From Alphaproteobacteria bacterium (GTDB lineage Bacteria > Pseudomonadota > Alphaproteobacteria > CACIAM-22H2), in contig JAEULA010000034.1 in NCBI GenBank assembly GCA_016793165.1, positions 326,064 through 390,063 on the forward strand: DNA of 64,000 nucleotides, read 5' to 3'. The stretch's first letter is position 1. Each line of letters opens with the position of its first letter. The position numbers were made by a program, and so were the translations under genes. Shown one piece after another: positions 1 to 7,600 of the stretch. The notes under the pieces are model-generated. The model ran no database searches, was not told where the DNA came from, and saw only the letters and a list, made by a program, of their open reading frames with translations.

Positions 1-342
1 CCACGCCGCGAGCATGCCGACCCCCACGCCCACCAGCATCGCGATCGCGAGGACGCCGCCGGCGACCGCCAGCGACACGCGCGCCCCGGTGAGCAGCCGC
101 GCGAGCACGTCGCGGCCCAGCTGGTCGGCGCCGAGCGCGAAGTCGTCGCCCGGCGGCTCCCACACGAAGGCCATGTCGGTCGACCGCCAGTCCTTCGCCG
201 CCAGCATCGGCCCGAGCAGCGCCGCGAGCGCGACCGCCAGCACGATCGCGCCGCCGAGCAGCGCCGAGCGGTTGCGCAGCAGCCGGGCGAGGAAGCCGCG
301 CGCGCCGACGCCGTCGTCGATCGTCTCGGCCGCGTCGGTCAT
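1..342 (-). CDS. ABC transporter permease, DppC-like (partial)
   Basis: This is the N-terminal part of a dipeptide/oligopeptide-type inner-membrane permease; the rest lies beyond the left window edge. Translation on the minus strand begins MTDAAETIDDG and runs into a cytoplasmic segment, then one hydrophobic helix (about residues 28-46), then a periplasmic stretch with the LGADQLGRDV signature typical of DppC/OppC proteins. Its ATG overlaps the stop of the upstream dppB-like gene by 4 bp (ATGA, 339-342), so the two subunits are translationally coupled. With DppB it would form the heterodimeric channel of a peptide or nickel-type importer. The substrate cannot be read from this fragment. Confidence 0.9.
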   Translation of the reverse strand, partial: MTDAAETIDDGVGARGFLARLLRNRSALLGGAIVLAVALAALLGPMLAAKDWRSTDMAFVWEPPGDDFALGADQLGRDVLARLLTGARVSLAVAGGVLAIAMLVGVGVGMLAAW

Positions 343-1274
343 CGCCCGCCTCCGACGCGGACGCGCGGATCGATCACGCCGTAGAGGACGTCGACCGCGA
401 AGCTGATCGCCGCATAGAGCAGCGTGAACAGCATGACGATGCCCATCGTCACGGGATAGTCGCGCGCGAAGATCGACTGGATCGCGATGCGCCCGAGGCC
501 CGGGATGTTGAACAGCGTCTCGACCACGAAGGTCCCGGTGATCAGGCCGCCGAGGATCACGCCGAGCACGGTGAGGATCGGCAGCAGCACGTTGCGCAGG
601 CCGTGGCGCCAGACCACCAGCCGCTCGGCCAGGCCCTTGGCGCGCGCCGTGCGCATGTAGTCCTGCTGGAGCACCTCGAGCATGAAGGTCCGCGCGAGCC
701 GCGCGAGATAGGCCGTCGCCGGGATCGCCAGCAGCACGACCGGCAGCACCGCGTGGATGGGCCGTCCCCATCCGGCGACGGGGAGCCAGGCGAGCTTGAT
801 GCTGAACAGCCAGACCAGCAGCGCCGCCATCGCGAAGTTCGGGATCGACAGCCCGGCGACGAGGACGAGCATCACGCCGGTATCGCCGAGCGAGCCGCGC
901 CGCAGGGCCGCGAAGATGCCGAGGGCGACGCCGAGCGGCGCGGCGATCAGCAGCGCCGCGCCCGCGATGAGTGGCGAGATCGCGAGACCGTCGGCGATGA
1001 CCGCCGCCACCGTGGTGCCGGGGAAGCGGAAGGACAGCCCCATCTCGCCGCGCAGCAGCCCGGCCACATAGCCCGCGAACTGCGCCAGCACGGGACGGTC
1101 GAGGCCGTACTCGGCGCGCAGCTTGTCGGCGAGGGCGCGATTGGCCGACTGGTCGCCGAGCATCACCGTCACCGGATCGCCGGGGACGAACTGGTTGGCG
1201 ACGAAGGTGAGCACGACCGCGGCGAGCACGGTGAGCAGCAGGCCGACCAGTCGACGAAGCAGGAAGCGGATCAC
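339..1274 (-). CDS. ABC transporter permease, DppB-like
   Basis: A 311-residue inner-membrane permease of the DppB/OppB family. The start MIRFLLRRLVGLLLTVL is the classical first helix of this family, followed by the conserved FVPGDPV and YGLDRPV segments near residues 29-63. About six hydrophobic segments follow, with the EAA-type coupling region around residues 190-240 (AYLARLARTFMLEVL, then RARAKGL). It lies 124 bp downstream of the binding-protein gene and overlaps the dppC-like gene by 4 bp, giving dppA-dppB-dppC; ATPase subunits are not in the window. The family imports di- and oligopeptides, glutathione or similar solutes. The assignment to the family is firm, the substrate unknown. 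Confidence 0.93.
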   Translation of the reverse strand: MIRFLLRRLVGLLLTVLAAVVLTFVANQFVPGDPVTVMLGDQSANRALADKLRAEYGLDRPVLAQFAGYVAGLLRGEMGLSFRFPGTTVAAVIADGLAISPLIAGAALLIAAPLGVALGIFAALRRGSLGDTGVMLVLVAGLSIPNFAMAALLVWLFSIKLAWLPVAGWGRPIHAVLPVVLLAIPATAYLARLARTFMLEVLQQDYMRTARAKGLAERLVVWRHGLRNVLLPILTVLGVILGGLITGTFVVETLFNIPGLGRIAIQSIFARDYPVTMGIVMLFTLLYAAISFAVDVLYGVIDPRVRVGGGR

Positions 1275-1297
1275 GCGTAGCGCCTCCGGGCCGGCCG

Positions 1298-1322
1298 CGT
1301 CGGCGCCCGCGGCGCGCCGACG
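1298..1322 (-). promoter_or_regulatory. Intercistronic hairpin between dppA and dppB
   Basis: The 124-bp gap between the binding-protein gene and dppB contains a perfect 9-bp inverted repeat (CGTCGGCGC at 1298-1306, its complement at 1314-1322) with a 7-nt loop. There is no T-run, so it is a poor intrinsic terminator. Stable hairpins just after the binding-protein gene are known in ABC operons to stabilise the upstream message and raise binding protein over permease; that role is inferred here. A short GTCGC triplication lies nearby at about 1351-1368. Confidence 0.5.
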
Positions 1323-1398
1323 GCAAGGCCCCCGCCCCGCCCCGCCCCCCGTCGCGTCGCGTCGCGGGAGGATCGGGATGCCGGGATCGCGCGCGCGC

Positions 1399-2946
1399 TC
1401 ACTCGATCGTCACGCCGCCGTAAGGCAGGTAGCGCATCGGCGTGAGGGTCACGCCCTTCACATTGGGCTTCACAAGCGCGACCTGCGTGCGCACGAAGAG
1501 GCCGCAGGTGCCGAAATCGTCGAGCAGCGCCTTCTCCGCCTGATTGTAGAGCTTGTAGCGCGCGGCATCGTCGGGCGTGACCTGCGCCTGATCGATCAGC
1601 CGGTCGAACTCGGCATTGGCGTAGCGCGCGCGGTTGTACGGGCTCTTGGAATGCCACACCTGGCTCAGGAAATAGAGCGCGTCGGGATAGCCGGCCGTCC
1701 ACCCCCAGGCGAAGAGCGGCACCTCGCCGGCATTGAGCGCGCGCAGGAAGGTCGCGCGTTCCATGATCTCGATCTCGACGGTCAGCCCCAGGACCTTCTT
1801 CCACTGGTCCACGTAGTAGGCGTTCTCGTTGCGGAACGGGGCGAGTGCCGCGATCTTGAGCGCGGGCATGTTGCGGCCGTCCGGGAATCCCGCTTCGGCC
1901 ATGAGCCGCTTCGCGCGCTCGGCGTCGAACTTCAGCGCCTTGAGCTCGGGATTGGCCCCGGGAATTCCCGGCGTGACCTGGCCGGCGAGCGGCTCGGCAA
2001 GGCCGCCGAACAGGCCGCGGGTCATCGCGTCGCGGTCGATCGCGAGGCAGAGGGCCTCGCGCACCCGCCGGTCCTTGAACGGCGCGAACAGGTTCTGGTT
2101 CATGCCCAGGAAGTTGATCTGCGCCGCCGGCGCCGTGATCGCCTGCGCCTTGAGCTTGGCATCGCGCATGATCCGGCGCGCCAGATCCGTCCCGGCGACG
2201 TTGAGCAGGTCGAGCTCGCCGGCCTCGTACATCGACACCGCCGTGTCTTCACTCGGCACGATGACGTAGTGCACGCCGTCGATCCGCGGTGCTCCGCCCC
2301 AATAGGCCTTGTGCGCCGCCAGCTTCACCTCCTGGCCGCGCTTCCAATGCGTGAAGCTGAATGGCCCGGTGCCGGCCGAGACCTGCAGGAACCATTCCGG
2401 CCCCTTCTCGTCGATCACCTTCGCGTCGAAGATCATGAACGGATAGATCGGGAAGAGGACGTCCGGCGCGGTGAACCGGACATCGAGCGTGTGGTCGTCG
2501 ACGATCTTGACGCCGGCGAGATCCTTGGACTGGCCGTCGGCGACGGCCTTGGCCCCCTCGATGCGCTGCAGGTACTGCAGCGCGAGGCCGGCCTTGCTGC
2601 CGGGCGCGAGCAGCCGCTCGAAGCTCGCCTTCACGTCGGCGGCGGTGAAGTCGCGGCCGGAGTGGAACTTGACGCCTTTGCGCAGCTCGAAGCGCCAGCC
2701 GAGATTGTCGGGATGCGCGGTCCACTTCGTCGCCAGCGCCGGCTCGATGGCGCCGGAGCGCCCGACATCCGTGAAGCCCTGGTAGACGTTGCGCAGCACG
2801 TCGCCGGCGATCAGCGCCGAGTAGGTGATCGGATCGATCATCTCCGGATCGGCATTGATGTTGACGCGCAGATCGCGCGCAGCGGCGTCCGCCGTCCAGG
2901 CGGAGACCGCGAGCGCGATGACGGCCAGTCGCTTCAGGAGTTTCAT
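1399..2946 (-). CDS. ABC transporter substrate-binding protein, family 5 (DppA-like)
   Basis: A 515-residue periplasmic solute-binding protein (SBP_bac_5) of a peptide-type importer. The chosen ATG at 2946 gives a clean Sec signal peptide (MKLLKRLAVIALAVSAWTA, cleavage near DAAA-RD); a longer open frame upstream has no such feature. The mature protein begins LRVNINADPEMIDPI and carries the family signature near residues 60-90 (WRFELRKGVKFHSG), then TAADVKASFERL. The C-terminal part includes the REALCLAIDRDAM segment seen in this family. No lipobox is present. It is first in a dppA-dppB-dppC operon, divergent from the hydrolase gene at 3070. The upstream region holds a small inverted repeat, CGACT-GT-AGTCG (2974-2985), a possible operator. 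Confidence 0.92.
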   Translation of the reverse strand: MKLLKRLAVIALAVSAWTADAAARDLRVNINADPEMIDPITYSALIAGDVLRNVYQGFTDVGRSGAIEPALATKWTAHPDNLGWRFELRKGVKFHSGRDFTAADVKASFERLLAPGSKAGLALQYLQRIEGAKAVADGQSKDLAGVKIVDDHTLDVRFTAPDVLFPIYPFMIFDAKVIDEKGPEWFLQVSAGTGPFSFTHWKRGQEVKLAAHKAYWGGAPRIDGVHYVIVPSEDTAVSMYEAGELDLLNVAGTDLARRIMRDAKLKAQAITAPAAQINFLGMNQNLFAPFKDRRVREALCLAIDRDAMTRGLFGGLAEPLAGQVTPGIPGANPELKALKFDAERAKRLMAEAGFPDGRNMPALKIAALAPFRNENAYYVDQWKKVLGLTVEIEIMERATFLRALNAGEVPLFAWGWTAGYPDALYFLSQVWHSKSPYNRARYANAEFDRLIDQAQVTPDDAARYKLYNQAEKALLDDFGTCGLFVRTQVALVKPNVKGVTLTPMRYLPYGGVTIE

Positions 2947-3069
2947 GATTGCCCCCTCGAGTTCGATTGGTGTCGACTGTAGTCGCCGCGGTCGCCTCCA
3001 GGCGAGTGCCATGGGGCGCGCGCTGCCCGGTTCCGAGGCGCGGAACACGACGAGACAAGGTTCGGCGAC

Positions 3070-3879
3070 GTGACACCAGCCAGAATTGCCCGCGGCTACA
3101 TCAACCTTCCGTGGGGACAGGTCCATTACCGCACCGCGGCCGCCGCGACGGCGGGCCCGCTGCTGCTCCTGCTGCACCAGTCGCCCCTCTCGGCCCGCAA
3201 CTACGACCGGGTGCTGCCGCTGCTCGGGGCCTTCTGCCGCCCGATCGCCGTCGACACGCCCGGTTATGGCGGCTCCGACCTCCCCGAGCCGACGTGGGAG
3301 GTCGCCGACTATGCCAACCTCGTCTTCGCCGTGGCGGACCGGCTGGGGGAGTCGCGCTTTCATCTCTTCGGGCGGGCGACGGGCACGGTCTTCGCGCTGG
3401 CCGCCGCCATGACGCAGCCCGAGCGCCTGCACAGCCTGACCCTGCACGGGCTGCCGGTCTACACCGCGGCAGAGCGCGCCGACCGGCTGGCGAGTTTCGC
3501 GCCGCCCTTCGCCCCCGACGACGAGGGCGGGCATCTCGCCTGGATCTGGCGGCGCATCAAGGGCGAATACCCGTGGATCGACCCGCGGCTCGCCACGCAT
3601 TTCGTGGCCGACTATCTCGCCACCGGCGGCGACTTCGCGACGGCCTATCGCGCGATCTGGCGCTGGGACCTAGCCGGCAAGGCGCAGGACTGGCGCGCGG
3701 TGCCGACGCTGCTGATCGCCGGGACCCGCGATCGGATCGGGTTCATGCACGAACGCGCGGTCCGCTTGCTTCCCGCGGCGCGGACCGTGACGCTCGACGG
3801 CGCGACCGATTTCGTCGCCGAGCAGGAGCCGGAGCGCTTCGCGGCCGTGCTGCGCGACATGATCGTCGCCAACCGCTGA
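3070..3879 (+). CDS. Alpha/beta-fold hydrolase-like protein, probable pseudoenzyme
   Basis: A 269-residue alpha/beta-hydrolase fold protein: LLLLLHQSPLSARNYD (oxyanion-hole region, residues 33-48), DTPGYGGSD (strand-4 loop), the nucleophile elbow LFGRATG near residues 99-105, and a C-terminal GTRDRIGF segment before the usual His loop. The elbow reads G-R-A-T-G, so Ala103 replaces the catalytic Ser/Asp/Cys. In the last loop Asp247 (GATDFVAEQEPERF) sits where the catalytic His is expected. Both are by-eye alignments. The protein may be inactive, bind ligand, or use other chemistry. The GTG start at 3070 is preceded by CAAGG. It is divergent from the Dpp operon, so a role with that transporter is plausible but unproven. 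Confidence 0.85.
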   Translation: MTPARIARGYINLPWGQVHYRTAAAATAGPLLLLLHQSPLSARNYDRVLPLLGAFCRPIAVDTPGYGGSDLPEPTWEVADYANLVFAVADRLGESRFHLFGRATGTVFALAAAMTQPERLHSLTLHGLPVYTAAERADRLASFAPPFAPDDEGGHLAWIWRRIKGEYPWIDPRLATHFVADYLATGGDFATAYRAIWRWDLAGKAQDWRAVPTLLIAGTRDRIGFMHERAVRLLPAARTVTLDGATDFVAEQEPERFAAVLRDMIVANR

Positions 3880-3915
3880 GGCCGACGCCCTCGGGCGCCG
3901 CCACGTCGCGCGCCG

Positions 3916-4638
3916 TCACGTCGGGCCGGGCGACGCCGCGTCCTCGGGCCATCGGCGGTGCACCGCGGTCCAGCCGTCGCCCTCGACGGCGATCGCACCG
4001 ACGACGCCTTCGCCCGCGACGAACTCGGCCAGCCGCCAGCGCGCGGCTTCGCCCGGCGAGCCTTCGACCGCGAGAAGCGCGGCCGCTTCGCCCGGCGCCA
4101 GCGACACCGAGAACGAATCCAGCGGCATGCTCAGGCCCAGGCCGATCGCCTTGATGTAGGCCTCCTTGCGGGTCCAGCACGCGAGGAAGCCGCGCCCGCG
4201 ATCCGCGGGATCCAACGCCGTCCAGGACGCGATCTCCCGCGACGAGAAGTGCCGCCGGGCCAGCGCGGCGAGGTCGAAGCCCGCGCGCGGCCGCTCGATG
4301 TCGACGCCGATCCGACGTTGCGCGGACACGGCGCAGACCATGCGGTTGTCGCTGTGGGACAGGTTGAATGCCAGTCCCGCCGCGGTCGACGGCGCGACGA
4401 GCACCGGCTTTCCCCAAGGCCCCGCGTCGAAGACGAGCGCGGCGGGATCCGTCTCGAGGTAGCGCGCGAGAAGGCGGCGCAGCGCCGCGCGGCGGGCGCG
4501 GAAGCGACGCCGCAAGAGGTCGGTCGCGAAACGCTCGGCGCGCGCGTGCTCGGCCGTCGACAGGATGCCCGGCACCGGTTCGCAATGCGCGTCGAGCCCG
4601 GCATGCCAGATGTCGACGCGATCGGGCTGCGCGCGCAC
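3916..4638 (-). CDS. 4'-phosphopantetheinyl transferase, Sfp type
   Basis: A 240-residue transferase that moves the phosphopantetheine arm from CoA onto carrier-protein serines, converting apo-PCP to holo-PCP. Diagnostic motifs: FNLSHSDN (91-98), GVDIE (111-115, Mg-binding acidic pair) and WTRKEAYIKAIG (155-166, catalytic Glu/Lys). The length and the two-lobed layout fit Sfp/AcpT-type enzymes rather than AcpS. It starts 3 bp after the stop of the NRPS gene, so the two are cotranscribed, and its natural targets are very likely the two PCP domains of that protein. The ATG at 4638 matches the normal N-terminus of the family. It may also serve other carrier proteins in the cell. Confidence 0.94.
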   Translation of the reverse strand: MRAQPDRVDIWHAGLDAHCEPVPGILSTAEHARAERFATDLLRRRFRARRAALRRLLARYLETDPAALVFDAGPWGKPVLVAPSTAAGLAFNLSHSDNRMVCAVSAQRRIGVDIERPRAGFDLAALARRHFSSREIASWTALDPADRGRGFLACWTRKEAYIKAIGLGLSMPLDSFSVSLAPGEAAALLAVEGSPGEAARWRLAEFVAGEGVVGAIAVEGDGWTAVHRRWPEDAASPGPT

Positions 4639-4641
4639 CGT

Positions 4642-7600
4642 CTAGCCGGGCTCGCCGTCGATGCGGCGCAGATGGTCCTGCAGCCGACGAACGAGCTCGG
4701 GCGCGTTCGGATCGTAGAGCGCCTGCCCGGCGTCCTTGCCCGGGACGCGCTCGAACTCGACGTCCCGGCCCGTGATGCCGCGCCAGTCGATCGACATCCG
4801 CCCCTTGCGGTTCTCCCAGTCGTCGGAGCGGAAGACGACGAAGTCGCCCGCGATCGGCCGCGGGCGATACGCCTCGAGCGCCGCGCGATGCGCGGCGATG
4901 ACCTGCTGCTGCGCCATCTCGCGCCGGACGTCGTTCGGCAGGCGGCGCGGCGCGGCGGCGCGGCGGACGACCGCCACCTTGCGGCGCAGGAAGCCGCCCC
5001 ACTGCGACACCGGCAGCCGCGCGATGTCGCGCGCATAGAGCCGCAGGCGCCCGGCCGAGAACGCCGCGACTCCCAGCGCGCGGCGGATGCGATAGCCGGT
5101 CCGCCGCAGCGGTGCCGATGCCGCGCGCACGTGATGGAAGGCGGGATCGAGCATCGCCAGCAGGGCGACCTGCTCGCCCGCGCGCTTGAGCTGCTGCGCC
5201 ATCTCGTAGGCGAACACGCCGCCGATGCAGACACCGAGGATCCGGTAGGGGCCGCGCGGCTGGATGGCTCGCATCTGTTCGACGTAGTGCGCCGCGATGT
5301 CCTCGACGCGGTCGAACGGCGCCTCGTGACCGTCGAGCCCGCGCGCCTGCATGCCGACCAGGGGCCTCGCTTCGCCGAGGCGGCGCGCGAGCGTGGCGAA
5401 GCACACGACGTTGCCGCCGACGCCCGGCACGGCGAAGAGCGGCGGCAGGCCGCCGCGGCGCTGCACCGGCACCGCGGTCGGCCAGCGCTCGGGCGACGCG
5501 GCCTTGCGGATGACGTCGGCAAACAGCGCGATCGTCGGGGCGTCGAAGATCGTGGCGAGCGGCAAGGGGCGGTCGACCAGCGGGTCGATCCGCGCCAGCA
5601 GCTTCGCCGCGATCAGCGAGTGGCCGCCGAGGTCGAAGAAGTCGTCGTCGACGCCGATCTCCGGCACGCCGAGGACCTCGCGCCAGATCGTCTCGAGCCG
5701 GGCCTCGAGCTCGTCGCGCGGCGCCACGCGCGCATGCGCGCCCGCACCGGTGAATTCGACGGCCGGCAAGGCGTCCAGGTCGACCTTGCCCTGCGTCGTC
5801 AGGGGCAGCTCGGGCAGCAGCACGATCGCCGCGGGCACCATGTAGCCGGGCAGGCGCTCGCGCAGGAAATCCGCGAGCTCGCCGGCCGACGGCGCCGGCA
5901 CGCCGGCCTCGGCGACGGCATAGAGCGCCAGCCGCGCCTCGCCGCGCGCATCGCGGCGCAGCGCGACCGCGGCCCGGCGGATCGCGCGATGGGTACAGAC
6001 CGCCACCTCGATCTCGCCGGGCTCGATGCGGAAGCCGCGCAGCTTCACCTGACGATCGACGCGTCCGAGGAACTGCAGCACGCCGTCCGCACGCCAGCGC
6101 ACGAGGTCGCCGCTGCGGTAGAGGACGTCGCCCGGCACGAAGGGATTGGGGACGAAGCGCGCCGCGGTGAGGTCCGGGCGTCCGAGATAGCCGCGCGCGA
6201 CGCCCGCCCCGCCGATGCAGAGCTCGCCGACCGCGCCGACGGGCAGCAGGGACTGCTGCGCGTCGAGCACGTAGACGCAGGTATTCGCGATCGGTCGCCC
6301 GATCGGGATGGCGACGTCCTCCGCCCGCAGCTGGCCGGTCGCATGCGTGGTCGCGAAGGTCGTCGTCTCGGTCGGGCCATAGCCGTTGAGCAGCCGGCAG
6401 CCGGGATGCGCCGCCCGGAAGCGCCGGACATGCGCGACCGACACCACGTCGCCGCCGGTCAGCACCTGGCCGACGCCCGCGAGATCGTCGAGAACATGAT
6501 CGACGAGCTCGTTGAACAGACCGGCCGTGAACCACGCGGTGGTGACCTTCGCGTCGACGATGATCCGCGCGATCTCGCGCAGCGTCGGCTGCGGTGTCGC
6601 GACCTGCACGACGCAGCCGCCGTTGAGCAGCGCGCCCCAGATCTCGAACGTCGCGGCGTCGAAGGCGATCGAGCCGAGCTGCAGGACGCGCTCCTCGGGT
6701 CCGAAGCGCGCGTAGTCGGCGTCGCGCACGAGGCGGATCACGCCCCGTTGCTCGACGGCCACGCCCTTCGGGGCCCCGGTCGAGCCCGAGGTGTACATGA
6801 CGTAGGCCAGCGAGCGCGGCCCCGTGCCGCTCGCGATCGGCGTGCAGGGCTCGGCGGCGAGATCGGCGCCGAGCGGATCGAGCCGCAGCACGCGTGCGCG
6901 GCTGTCGACGAGGGCCGGGAGCGCCTCATCGACCGCGAGCACGAGGTCGGCGCCCGCGTCGGCGACGATGAGTGCAGCGCGCGCCGCCGGAAGTTGCGCA
7001 TCGAGCGGCAGGTAGGCGGCCCCGGCCTTCAGGATCGCCAGCTGCGCCGCGATCAGCACCGGCGTGCGGCCGGCCGCCAGCGCGACGATGTGACCGTCGC
7101 CAACACCCTGCGCACGCAGCCGATGCGCGAGCCGCGTCGACCAGTCCTCGAGCGCGCGATAGGCGATCCGCGTCTCGCCGCAGGCGATGGCCGTCGCGTC
7201 GGGCCGCGCGCGCGCCTGCTCCGAGAACAGCGCCGCGACGGTGCCCGCCACGGGTCGCAGCGTCCCGGCACCGCTCCAGGCCTCGAGCAGAAGGTGGCGC
7301 TGCGCCTCCGGCACCGCGGCCAGCATCGAGATTCGCAGGTCCGGCGTCGTCGCGATCGATTCCAGCAACCGCTCGATGACGTCGATGAACCGGTCGGCCG
7401 TCCGCGGATCGAAGAGACTGCTGTCGTAGTGGAAACGAAGGGACAATTCGTCCCCGCTCTCCACGAAGGTCATCTGCAGGTCGAACTTCGACGTGCCGTC
7501 GTCGGCGGCGATCATCTCGGTCGCCAGGCCGGGCAGGTCGAGCTCGAACGTGTCGCGACTGGCGAGGCCGACCACGGTCTGGAACAGCGGGTGCCGATCG

